A DNA stretch of 64,000 bases from Durusdinium trenchii (lineage: Eukaryota > Sar > Dinophyceae > Suessiales > Symbiodiniaceae), in contig CAXAMN010008557.1 of NCBI GenBank assembly GCA_963970005.1, forward strand, positions 716,757 to 780,756, given 5' to 3'. The notes beneath the pieces are model-generated. The model had not been told where the DNA came from. It ran no database searches and worked only from the letters and a program-made list of their open reading frames with translations. This document shows positions 45,570-55,030 of the stretch, piece after piece (the first letter of the stretch is position 1; each line of letters opens with the position of its first letter). The position numbers and the translations under genes were made by a program.

Positions 45570-47350
45570 TGCCAAATGAGATTTTGATATGTTCCGGGTC
45601 ATCGTCATCAACAATCCTGTCTAGGACCTTTAGATCGACAACCACATGCGAAATGCAAACATGGATTCCTCCGAAGACTTTGGCAGCGAAAGAAAGAGTG
45701 GAATGCACACATGGAGCGCACGGAGTGGTGCAAAGCAAGCAGTACGGGCTTGGACTTCGTAGTTCTTTTGGCACCAAGCACAATGCGCATGAAATGCAAG
45801 CGACTCAAGATTCAAAACCAAGGGTCGGGCGCAAACTTTTATTTCAATTTCACGCTGGTATCGGGCGTTGCTTTTCTTTTCTTCTCACACGTCAACTCTG
45901 CTCCCCTGAATTGGCATCTGCCCCCTCCGATTCTTTTCTTGCCAATGGATTGATTATCCCGACTGTTCAGTGGCCTCTCTTCATCACGTGTGCAAACGGG
46001 GGTGAAAGTTGAATACGAAACTACCAGCAGAACAGTCCGAAAGGTATAAGAATTCTTGGGATGAAGGGGAGTAGAAACCAGTATGATTAACTTTGCTAGG
46101 CAAGGGTTGGGGCGAATCAATCCTCTTGCATCTCCTCCACCCCTTATTCTTTCAGTAGTCTTCAAGAGCATATCTGCAAATAGGAGTTGAGCAAGGAACA
46201 ACCACCAAGTCACTATCTGAGAAAGAGGCAAGTTTATTGAGACTTGACTAGAAGGAGATCGTTGATAACAAAAGGACAAGCAAACAAATCAATTCTACCA
46301 GCACCAGCAGGGGAGGGACGGAATAAAAGGAAACAATGCGCTTGCCGAACAATGCAGCCTACGATTCAAATCTTCTCTTGCGTGGGGTAAGCAATCTTGT
46401 TACAAAAAACACCCGAGCCCGCACAAACACTTTGTGCGCATAACATTTTGTCCAAATGAGGTCAGTTTCTGTTTGGGCTTGAGAATGCATGTTTTGTCGA
46501 TAAGTGCATGACTTCTTTAGTGACATGTGGTCTTAAGGGAAACTTTGCACCTGCCCAGCCGATACTGCAGCATGAAGCCAGTTGATGAAAGCGCTGCGCG
46601 TCACAGGACCTGAGAAGGGGGGACGAAAGCCAGCAGCCGCCAGACGAGTGTCTCTTTTTCTGGCGGGCGTCGCGCCACAAGACACATGGTCGGCAGCTTG
46701 CGAGTCAGCGGTGGCGCGGATGCGGGGGGGGTATGTAATGGGGATGGAGGGAGCAGAGAAGCAAGCCCGGCGGCTTTGGGATAAGTTTGGTATGAAAGAA
46801 GTAAGTAATGAAAGAGAAGTGCGATACGTTGTATGTTGGCGTAGGTCCGTCTGAGTTCGGGTGGTGGGATCGCGCGCGCGCGCGAGTACGGCATGCGGTT
46901 GAAAAGAAGCAGTTATGTGTTTGTTACATTTGGAGTGTTTGAAATTTGCAATGCACACCGCGGCGCGTCGAAATGTGGCATTCGTTGACTTGGAAGAGTG
47001 AACGGGCACGTCTTAGCCGGGACACGGACGTTTGATCCCACGGCGCAGAAGGGGAGGTCCAGCAGGAGTAGCTTGGGCTAGCAAAGGAGTGAGGATTTGT
47101 GTGCCTATCGACGCACATGCCTGGACTTGAGTGAGTCATGCTCTGGCTCGATCCAAAAATCTTTTCCTTTAAAGGGGCCTTTATTAAACGATCCAAGCAC
47201 CTTCTTTATTCTTCTCTTTCTTATCAACTCTGCGCCTTTCTCACTCAGAGGCCTTGACTTTGGCACCTGCGTGTGTAGATCCTTGGGCCGTGGGCCCAGG
47301 CTGACTGGATTCGGCCAGGGCTGCCAGCAAAAAGGCGACGTCATGAGTCA
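45570..47350. other. Unannotated stretch
   Basis: No recognised gene. The minus-strand frame 45783-45514 (KVFGGIHVCISHVVVDLKVL, then DDDDPEHIKISFGK) looks protein-like and may be an exon of an unknown gene. The tract CGCGCGCGCGCG is at 46871-46883. Confidence 0.35.
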
Positions 47351-47359
47351 GTAGTATAT

Positions 47360-47660
47360 AGAATCTATCTATCTACCTATCTATCTGTCTGTCTATCTAT
47401 CTATCTCTTTCTATCTATCTATCTACAGGAAGCCTATGAAACGAATCGAATCGTGAATATCGAGCCGGTTTTGAAACGGAAACGCTCGAAACCAAACGAA
47501 CAACGAATCGGAAACGATTGAAACGATAAATTATTTGAAACGAAACGAAACGCAGCAAATAAATTTGTTAAACGAAACGAACCGAACCGAAAAAACACAA
47601 AAACGAAACGTGAAACGGCGGAAACGAAGGGCGAGAAAAATTACGAAACGGCCGAATCGC
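47360..47660. repeat. (CTAT)n microsatellite followed by degenerate AAACG pentamers
   Basis: CTAT-type runs at 47360-47426, then about 220 bases of degenerate GAAAC / AAACG pentamers. A second AAACG field in the same orientation lies at 50262-50440, and the two bracket a 2.6-kb repeat-rich unit. Confidence 0.85.
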
Positions 47661-47745
47661 CTGGCACCCCCTGGGTCGGCGGCAGGGGTTGGAGCCCCTC
47701 TCTCCTTCGGAGAGGAGAGAACCCTCCAACGGGGTTTGCTACCTG
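47661..47745 (+). other. Nested hairpin, possible structured RNA
   Basis: GTTGGAG (47688-47694) pairs with CTCCAAC (47724-47730). Inside it CTCTCC (47700-47705) pairs with GGAGAG (47709-47714) across a TTC loop. Outside, ACCCC (47666-47670) can pair with GGGGT (47731-47735). No known RNA family was recognised. Confidence 0.4.
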
Positions 47746-47813
47746 TTGCTTTACCGGCTACGGGCCATTAGAGAAAAAAGCGCAGGGAGCGACGGTGGCC
47801 CGATGGATAGCGT

Positions 47814-48311
47814 ATGCAACCAGCGGGTTTCGATGGATGGTTCACCTTAGAATACACGTGCCAACAAATTCTTTCAACGCAGGCAAACGGTGATGGCAAG
47901 GCAATCATGTGTGGTGATGTTTGGGGGGGACAACCTGGCCAGTTAATTCAGCAGTCTTTCAGACCAGGATCAGACCCGGCTCAGACGGTGTTCTTTGGGC
48001 CGGCTGGCCTCGCCTTCTGTGTTGTCCATCCACCAGATCCAAACAAGACGTTAGGTAGAGGGGTTCCGTTTTGGGAGCGCTACACTAATCGTTTCAATCT
48101 GAAGGCTGTAAAGTGTATGGTTGCTGGCCCAAATGAGCAGCTTCGAAAACCCCTATTACTTTTTTTGTATAATCCAGGTTTGCTTTCGCAAAGCTTTCGC
48201 GGCCTGCATTCTGGCTTTCGCGGAAGGTGTGGTGTTATGTGGGGCTTTCGCGGCGGCTTTCGCGGCGATTCGTTTTCGATTGGGAAATTCGATTGGGATA
48301 TTGTACAATAA
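47814..48311 (+). CDS. Hypothetical open frame
   Basis: Open for 165 codons from an ATG. The first 110 residues have balanced composition (CGDVWGGQPGQLIQQSFRPG, FFGPAGLAFCVVHPPDPNK). The remainder runs into the CTTTCGCG word array and is probably not coding. A phrase similar to its CCGTTTTGGGAGCGCTA recurs at 49938, hinting that the segment belongs to a repeat unit. No family recognised. Confidence 0.25.
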   Translation: MQPAGFDGWFTLEYTCQQILSTQANGDGKAIMCGDVWGGQPGQLIQQSFRPGSDPAQTVFFGPAGLAFCVVHPPDPNKTLGRGVPFWERYTNRFNLKAVKCMVAGPNEQLRKPLLLFLYNPGLLSQSFRGLHSGFRGRCGVMWGFRGGFRGDSFSIGKFDWDIVQ

Positions 48312-48810
48312 AGTGATTGATCTATATAAGTTATCCGATATAAGTGTCCTTAGGGTGGTCAAAACTGAACAAATTTCTTTCCGGCAACATCCTGGCACAA
48401 GGAGTTGTAGCAGCACCGTTCAAGTATTATTGTTGTCATCAGAAGAGGAGGAAAACTTGCTGAAACTTTTTGCTGGGGCCAGATACCTTTCCCGGATATT
48501 TTCGACTTTCGCGGTTCTTTCGCGAGGCTTTCACGCGGCTTTCGCGGAAAATTCGTCTGGGCTTTTCGATTTTCCCCTGAAACACTTGCTCTTCAGTGCT
48601 GCTGCTGCTGGCTGGTCTGCTGCGGCTGGCTGGCTGGCCTGCTGCGGCTGCCTGCATAAAAATATGGTCACCCACATAAACAATGAACAACACGACATGC
48701 GCAAGAAATTCGGCTTTCGCGAAAGCTTTCGCGACGCTGTTCTTTGGGGTTCTTTCGCGGGGCTTTCGCGAACCTTTCGCGACCTGCTTTTTGGCTTTCG
48801 CGAAAGAATG
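48180..48810. repeat. CTTTCGCG word array
   Basis: The octamer CTTTCGCG occurs about 13 times on the plus strand in roughly 630 bases, several times inside the palindrome CTTTCGCGAAAG. Sequence between words is not repetitive. Frames crossing it translate as Ala-Phe-rich or Arg-Glu-Ser-rich and look spurious. Confidence 0.75.
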
Positions 48811-48904
48811 TGAGATTACAGTTTGCACACTTTTCATCATAGATGTTTTTGAAGCTGCTCAAATCTACACTCGCACCTGGGCCAAAGAGGCCAAGACCAA
48901 CTAC

Positions 48905-49520
48905 AGCAACTGAATCCCAGGTCGCACCCGGCCCAACGGAACAAACACAGAACGAGCCCAGTTTCACCCGGCCCAGACGGCGCAGACATAAAACGCTCCA
49001 CAGCAAGTAAATCCCAGGTCGCACCCGGCCCAACGGGACAAACACAGAACCAACCCGCACCAACTCATTCCCAGTTTCACCCGGCCCAGACGGCGCAGAC
49101 ATAAGACGCTCCACAGCAAGTAAATCCCAGGTCGCACCCGGCCCAACGGGACAAACACAGAACCAATTCTCAGTTTCACCCAGCCCAGACGGCGCAGACA
49201 TAAAACGCTCCACAGCAACTAAATCCCAGGTCGCACCCGGCCCAACGGGACAAACGCAGAGCCAGCCGCAGCAACTAATTCCCGGTTCGCACCCGGCGCA
49301 GACGGCGCAGACATAAAACGCGCCGCAGCAACTAAATCCCAGGTCGCACCCGGTCCAACGGGACAAACACAGAGCCAACAGCAGCAACTAATTCCCAGTT
49401 TGCACCCGGCCCAGACGGCACAAACATAAAACGGGCCACAGCAACTAAATCCCAGGTCGCACCAGGCCCAACAGGACAAACGCAGAACCAACCGCACCAA
49501 CTAATTCCCAGTTTGCGCCC
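48905..49520. repeat. 114-bp tandem repeat, about 5.3 units
   Basis: Units carrying AATCCCAGGTCGCACCCGG, CAACGGGACAAACACAGA and CAGACGGCGCAGACATAA start near 48911, 49007, 49121, 49219, 49333 and 49447; two are shortened to 96-98 bp. As 114 is 38 codons, a minus-strand frame (49387-48668) stays open through it. Confidence 0.9.
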
Positions 49521-50261
49521 CGTCCTGGCCAGGTGCTGCCCTCTATGCGCAGGTGGATTTCGTGAGCCCGGTCACAGAGAACGGCGGGCATTCTTATGCG
49601 CCGCTTGGATGGACTGGCAAGGGCGTGATAATACCCGCAACATGTGGGTAGCCTGCAGGTCACCTTGTTGCCTGGGCTTTTGTGGGTTGGAATCTAGAGT
49701 TCGAGCATGTGTGCAAGTCACATGTCCCAGGGACTTTAGTAGGGAGCATTTGACTTCAACATCAATGGTGAACCTGAGCATCCAATCCAAGGGCCGGTTC
49801 CGCAACCTGCCGCTTCCAATGTTAATGTACCGTTGCCAAGCGATTCCCCCAGCCAGCACAAAAAGATCGGAGGAGCCAGCATCTGCCCCTTCTTACCCCG
49901 CAGTCTTCCAAGCAAGTCCTTGGGGGGCTTCCGTTTTGGGAGCGCTATGCCCTTTGAGGTCCGGTCCTGGGGTGGATTTCTCTCAGGGCTGGTTGACCAA
50001 CTTGAAAACACACACCCCAACGGGTGCACCAACAAATTCCCAGATTGCACCTAGCCTAATAGAAACCATGCTTTGAGCCAGGTCTGACCCTGGTCTGAAA
50101 GAGGTGTTGGGTTTACTTGGCGGGTTGCCCCTCATGCCCTCATTCCCCTGTTCTTCGTATTATACGCCCTATACCGGCCGTTCTTAGGGTGACCACCATG
50201 TATCAATGGAAGGTGCAGGATTATTATATATTGATACTGATACTGTAATAAAAATATGGCA

Positions 50262-50440
50262 GCGGAAACGATAAACGAATCGAAACGAACCGAAAAAACA
50301 TGAAACGGTAAACGAACCGAACCGAATCGAACAATTTAAAAAAAATAAAACGAAACGAAACGAAATGAACCTCCCCAAAAAATAAAACGAAACGAAACGA
50401 AACGAACAAAAAAGAAAACGAACACGAAACGAAACGTGCC
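50262..50440. repeat. Degenerate AAACG pentamer field
   Basis: Runs of GAAACGAAACGAAC-like pentamers, similar to 47432-47660 and in the same orientation. Antisense frames are Phe/Arg/Val-rich artefacts. Confidence 0.88.
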
Positions 50441-50449
50441 TAAACCATT

Positions 50450-51070
50450 TAAAGGTTTCCTGTATCTATCTGCACCGGCAAGCCGGAAAAAACGTTCGGT
50501 GCGTGTGGACACCGCGAGAAGCATCCACTCGACCGAGGACATGGTGCAAGTATAGTTTTTGCTAGTTAGGCTCAAGCCTGCCGATCGGCTGGCTTTCGTA
50601 ATATTCATAATCAATTTGATAAATTACAAGAGCATCTCTATTTTTTAAGCTTTAAACTGATTATTTGACCAGCTCTGCTTTCAGGAATCTGAGCAGGTTT
50701 CTCCAGAGGAGGGAACACCATCAATAACGTGTAAGATTCTGGCGGGCTCTAAACATCAAATCTCAGATAAAAGGCGTAATCCTGTGCCCGTATAGTACGC
50801 GTGCATTCCAGGGCAAGATTCAGGACGGCTCTGAAAACCGAGTATCTTAGGTCCGAGATGCTGGACTCCGTGTATTGTGTGCATTTTGTACGTGTCTATG
50901 CGTTTCTGGATCTATGATCTTATTTTGATCCAAACATCTGCGTGTAGGGTGCATGGCGGCCTGCACACTGTATCTAGGATTTGATTTTCAAAGTCCTCCA
51001 GAATCTTAGATCTTAGATCCTGGAATGTATGCTTGCAATATAGACAGAGTTCCGTTCCAACAGTCTAAGT
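50450..51070. other. No feature seen
   Basis: Between the pentamer field and the (TA)n tract that received the copia element. Only short frames and no repeat structure were noticed. Confidence 0.5.
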
Positions 51071-51087
51071 AGATATATATATATATA

Positions 51088-51188
51088 TGTTGATCGACCG
51101 CGTATCATGTCAGGACGCCAGGGACTTTCATGCCCAAGGAGGAAAAGGGCCGCATGGATCGCGGCTTCGTAGGTGTGTGCTACCAACA
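51088..51188 (+). repeat. 5' LTR, 101 bp
   Basis: TGTTGATCGACCGCGTATCA at the start and GTGTGCTACCAACA at the end, giving the TG...CA signature within a 5-bp inverted repeat. It is 100/101 identical to 58447-58547. Very short for a copia LTR. Confidence 0.95.
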
Positions 51189-51189
51189 T

Positions 51190-51202
51190 TGGTAGCGGAG
51201 CC
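51190..51202 (+). other. Primer-binding site
   Basis: TGGTAGCGGAGCC begins two bases after the LTR. It matches the complement of an initiator tRNA-Met 3' end as used by copia-type elements (family pattern TGGTA...GAGC). Confidence 0.75.
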
Positions 51203-51265
51203 GGGAATAGACCGGCTCCCCGGTGGCTGGAAGTCGCTGGAGCGTTCGATCGACCGCGTTTTGCC

Positions 51266-52069
51266 ATGGAATCTGGCTCTGGTGGACTTCGCTCTTTTAG
51301 CGGAGAAGAGAGCGACCACCGCGAGTATCGTCGGTGGAAACAATGGGTGCAGAACAAGATGAGAATGATGGACAAGCTGACAGAGGAAGCGAAGGGTTCC
51401 TTCATCTGGACGCTTTTGTCCGGCCGTGCCTTAGAAGTGGTGGAGCACCTCCGAGAAGAAGATTATCAAGTCAAAGGCGGCGACAAGGTGCTGTTCGATT
51501 TGCTTGACCGGCGTTGGCCGGAGCTGGACCGGACAGACGAGATTGGAGAGAACATTGCTGCTGTGTTCGCCCTCAAGGCGAAGGAAGGCGAATCTCTTCG
51601 TCACTGGTGCGCTCGCTCACGCGAGTGCTTCGACCGCTGTGCCCGGAAGACCGGGGTGAAGTTTCCAGAGGAGGCTCGTGGTTGGATCCTCCTCAACTGC
51701 TCTGGGATGTCTGAAGGTGATCGTGCTGTTTGTTTGGCTCGGGCCCAAGGGGACCTGAAGTTTGACAATTTGTCTCAAGCAATGCGTTCCTGCTTCCCTG
51801 AGTACGTGGTGGCGAAGAAACGCTTCAATGCCGCTCACCTCGTGGAAGACCCAGCTGTTGAGCCACAAGACCCAGTTGAGGAGTCGTTCAAGGACGTGGA
51901 GTTGTTCCTGACAGAACACGGCCTGGCTGGTGAGTATGAGGGAGTTGATCCCGTTGATGGAGATGAATATGATGAAGAGGAGGCCGCCGAGATTCTGGCT
52001 GCCACTTGGCGTGAACGCCGAGCTGAACTCAATCAGGTGCAAAAAAGGACGAAAGTTCCACTCTCATGA
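51266..52069 (+). CDS. copia gag (capsid part)
   Basis: Structural protein that forms the cytoplasmic particle. The ATG at 51266 is chosen because the earlier in-frame codons lie in the LTR and primer-binding site. Residues such as WKQWVQNKMRMMDKLTEEAK, SFIWTLLSGRALEVVEHL and FALKAKEGESLRHWCARSRE follow the helical capsid pattern of copia Gag. An acidic tail (DGDEYDEEEAAE) precedes the stop. The zinc knuckle that should be fused at the C-terminus is at 52159-52200 in another frame; an A-run at 52040-52047 is a likely slip point. Confidence 0.8.
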   Translation: MESGSGGLRSFSGEESDHREYRRWKQWVQNKMRMMDKLTEEAKGSFIWTLLSGRALEVVEHLREEDYQVKGGDKVLFDLLDRRWPELDRTDEIGENIAAVFALKAKEGESLRHWCARSRECFDRCARKTGVKFPEEARGWILLNCSGMSEGDRAVCLARAQGDLKFDNLSQAMRSCFPEYVVAKKRFNAAHLVEDPAVEPQDPVEESFKDVELFLTEHGLAGEYEGVDPVDGDEYDEEEAAEILAATWRERRAELNQVQKRTKVPLS

Positions 52070-52116
52070 CAAAAGCGGGACATCGTCATCAGCTGCATCT
52101 GGCAAGGAGTTTCGAC

Positions 52117-52245
52117 GCTCCTTGAGTTCAAGTGGAGGAGCTCAAACAGCGTACCCGCTGTCGACGGTGCGGGAAGATTGGACATTGGCAGCGTGAATGC
52201 AAGTCCCAAGGGGCTTCTACATACCCCTGCAACCAGTCATGCTGC
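52117..52245 (+). pseudogene. Nucleocapsid zinc knuckle, frameshifted from gag
   Basis: CRRCGKIGHWQREC is a perfect CX2CX4HX4C knuckle (Cys at 52159), preceded by VEELKQRTR. It lies in a different frame from both gag and protease, so at least two indels separate the modules. Confidence 0.8.
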
Positions 52246-52850
52246 AGGTACAGTGGAACATGTGCGTGAGATGCCGAAGCATTTTGTATGTACAGCTGCC
52301 TCCGTGAACCTGCCGTCTCACGAGGTCCTTCTGGTGAGTAGTCCGGGACATGCCGTCCTCGACAGTGGATGTGGCAAAACCATCATCGGAGAAAAGACCC
52401 TTCAGGCCTTCGCAGAGATTTGGGAAACTCACAAGCTGCCATAAGCTGCCATCACCGCTGGAAAAGAAGGAGCAGAATCGTTTTCGCTTCGGTAACGGGG
52501 AGCAAGAGACAAGCTCCCGTGTGGTGGAGATGCCGGTGTTCTTGGCCAATCGGCCTGGCTTTGTGACGGCAGCGGTTGTGCGAGGCGATGCCCCGCTCCT
52601 TTTGTCTCGGCCCGCACTCAAGAAGTTGGGTGCTACATTGGATTTTGCTGGAGATTCATTGACATTGTTTGATGGCCAGTCGTCCCTTGCGCTGGAGACG
52701 AATGCTGCTGGACAATACACCGTCAACGTGTCGTGTTTTCCTGAGGATGCTGCAGCCCTTTTTCCAAGCCGAGTCAAGCCGTCCGAGAAGCCTGAGCCAC
52801 CACCGGCTGCATGCCACTCGGTGCAGTTCGATAAACCCCCTGTTGGGAAA
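52178..52850 (+). pseudogene. Retrotransposon aspartic protease, split by a 10-bp duplication
   Basis: The catalytic AVLDSGCGKTIIG box (Asp-Ser-Gly at 52361-52369) is in frame up to a TAA at 52442-52444. There AAGCTGCCAT is duplicated in tandem (52433-52442 and 52443-52452), adding ten bases. The protein continues in the next frame with FRFGNGEQE, VFLANRPGF and PLLLSRPALKKLGA, the second half of the fold. Confidence 0.85.
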
Positions 52851-53249
52851 AAGAAGGATTTTTGGGAGTTTAGACCACACGAGAGGCTCGTGATCCGACA
52901 TCATCTGAAGGCTAGGCGAGCCCTGTTTACTCCTCATATGTCTCAGTGCCCTGTCAGCCTCGATTCGCTCGGTCCGATTCGTCTTACGAAGTTTGACGTT
53001 GTCACTCCGCACACCAGGGACCGTAGTGACTCTTGGAAAGATTCGATGGTCGCGCACACCATTGTAGGACATGAACCATGGACGGGACAGACCATTTTCA
53101 AGTTAAGTGAATATGCTATCCCGCCAGCCTTCGGTGCTCTCGAGGAACAGCTGCAAGTGTCGCACATGTCCGCACGACAACACCGACAACTGATGGCGCA
53201 GGTAAGGGACCATTCGCCGTCTTCGAACGTCGGATCGTGGGACGTGATT

Positions 53250-53830
53250 GGTGTTTTCACCTCCTCGTTTTGCTTTAGATGGGGCGAAACTGGGATACCA
53301 AGTCCTGTCGGCCGATTTGTGCACTGGTTGGGACTTCAGGAAGAAAGCCGATCGAGACCGTTTGAAAGAAAGCCTGCAATCATCCAAACCTCGCCTGTTG
53401 GTTTTATGTCCCCCTTGCACCTGGGCCGGTGGTTGGTGGCATTTGAATCGGTTGTACATGGACCCAAATGAAGTAGTGACTCGTGAAACATGGACTTCCT
53501 TGTTTATCAGCTCATGGAGATTCAACTGGGACTGGGTGGAAGGTGTCTGTTCGAACATCCTCGGGATTCCGTTGCATGGAACACCCCAATAATGAAACGC
53601 CTGATGCATCGGATGCACCTCGTGTCCGTGGATATGTGTTGCTATGGGTTACGAGTGCCATCCGGGCCGCTCATCCGCAAGGCTACTCGCTTGCTGGTGT
53701 CCCATGCTGACATGAGATGCCTGAGCAGAGTTTGTCCTGGTCCCGAGCACAAGTGTCATCAGACACACCAACCTGTGGCGGGCCATTGGCCTGTAGTAGG
53801 TTCCATAAGCAAACATGCTGCCAAGTATAC
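53250..53830 (+). pseudogene. Methyltransferase-like domain within copia pol
   Basis: LSADLCTGWDF (motif-I-like) and RLLVLCPPCTWAGG (PPC loop, as in C5 methyltransferases) are in one frame. After a one-base loss near 53488, GGRCLFEHPRDSVAWNTP, DMCCYGLRVPSGPLIRKATR and HQPVAGHWP follow in another. The layout PPCT then EHP..S.AW parallels the domain in the DIRS-like element at 33375-32640. It lies between protease and integrase. Whether it ever had catalytic activity is unknown. Confidence 0.6.
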
Positions 53831-54073
53831 CCCGGATTACCCCGGCATTTGTCAAGGCCGTACTGAGGACCATGACTGAACTGCCGTCAGGAGTGTGTTT
53901 GGCCGTTCACGAGGATGATATGCATGTAGAATGCCTGGCCTCCCGTGCCGTAGAAGAGCTTGAACAAGAGGATGAACAGAAGCTGCGCGCCAGCCTTCGA
54001 CATCTCCATGTGAACCTGGGTCACCCCACAAATGCACAGATGCTTCGAATCCTCCGCCACGGTGGTGCCCACG
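53831..54073 (+). pseudogene. Integrase N-terminal (GAG-pre-integrase) segment
   Basis: LRHLHVNLGHPTNAQMLRIL supplies the two His of the HHCC zinc-binding motif. The frame is reached after an approximate 10-bp tandem duplication (ACCCCGGATT/ACCCCGGCAT) at 53829-53848. Sequence continuity stops near 54072, where the inverted segment begins. Confidence 0.75.
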
Positions 54074-54353
54074 ACGTCCAACGTTCTTGGAAGGCTTGAC
54101 GAATGCTGTGCGCAGTTTCTTTCTTGAACAACGGCACCATGATGTGCAATGAACTAGCATAATCCAAGATGTTCAGTGTGGGGATTCGCTGGTTTCCTGA
54201 CCAACCGGGCAAATACTTAATATCTATGCCTACGAGCGCATTGAACTCTACGATCCGTTGGGGTTGAGCAGGAACAGGCAGCCTTGGAGCTTTGTGAGCT
54301 TCACAGTGGTCACACTTGAATTTCCGAGCCGCTTCGAGAGCGCCCGCAGACGC
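54074..54353 (-). pseudogene. Inverted internal segment of copia integrase
   Basis: On the minus strand this reads SAGALEAARKFKCDHCEAHK (the CxxC of the HHCC motif), then FNALVGIDIKYLPGW (the first catalytic Asp of DDE as D-I-K), TLNILDYASS and QAFQERWTSWA. Those are exactly the residues missing between the plus-strand blocks on either side: RHGGA before 54073 and GMPHEIICDPARAN after 54353. The segment has therefore been flipped in place. TGC/GCA triplets lie at both edges. Confidence 0.85.
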
Positions 54354-55030
54354 AGGCATGCCGCATGAGATCATTTGTGACCCTGCACGCGCAAACATCG
54401 CTGATGCATTCTCCCTGGCGATGGAACAGGGTGGCGCCACTTTCAAGCTGACAGCGGCTGACGCCCATTGGCAGCTAGGGAAATGTGAAGTACATGGTGG
54501 GTGGTTTGCTAGAGTTCTCGAAAAGATCATGGCTGAACATGTGCCCCGCACACAAGAAGCCTGGCTCGAATGTGTCCATGCTGCACACTGTAAGAATCAG
54601 TTGATTCAGGTTTATGGGATAACCCCCTCACAATTTGTGTTCGGCAAAAACCCCCGGGTACCTGAGAACTTGATGGATGAACCTCTTGAGGTGATACCTG
54701 CCACTGCTGCCCTCTACGAAGAAGCCATTGCTAAACAGGTAGCCATTCGGCAAACCGCCCGACGTGCTGTGTTTTAACTGCAAGACGATCGCTCGTTGCG
54801 TCGTGCTTTGGCCGCTCGCCCCAGGATCCAACAGACCTATAGTCCCGGAACTTATGTTGCCTTTTGGAGATCTCAAAAGTGGGTACATGGTGCGCTTGAG
54901 AAATCAGGGCGCTGGTGTGGTCCCGCAGTGGTTTTGGGGTATGTGGGTCGAAATGCAGTCATTCATAAGAGGCAAGTTTTCCGATGTGCCCCCGAGCAAC
55001 TTCGACCGTCTACTCAGGATGAAACCAAAA
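54354..55030 (+). pseudogene. Integrase catalytic core C-part and C-terminal domain
   Basis: GMPHEIICDPARANIADAF carries the second Asp and ADAHWQLGKCEVHGGWFARV the catalytic Glu (K-C-E-V). The copia-type C-terminus YSPGTYVAFWRSQKW / GRWCGPAVVLGY follows in the same frame after a TAA at 54775-54777, which a C-to-T change from CAA would explain. The frame then ends near 55040 and pol continues in another frame. Confidence 0.8.

Noticed and set aside
47796..47850. tRNA-Arg-like A-box GTGGCCCGATGGATAGCG as a tRNA gene
   Set aside because: The B-box is poor (GGGTTTCGATGG), the spacing is too short and no cloverleaf forms; kept only as a remark under the hairpin finding.
48121..48813. 230-codon plus-strand frame through the CTTTCGCG words
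   Set aside because: Its repeated Ala-Phe-Ala phrases are translations of the octamer; no independent coding evidence.
50184..50614. Phe/Arg/Val-rich minus-strand frames
   Set aside because: Antisense of the AAACG pentamer field.
51173..51265. Upstream extension of the copia gag frame into the LTR
   Set aside because: There is no ATG in this part and it overlaps the LTR end and primer-binding site; the ATG at 51266 is the better start.
52656..53618. Long minus-strand frames inside the copia element
   Set aside because: Shadows of the plus-strand pol region; no domain, unlike the real inverted integrase segment at 54074-54353.
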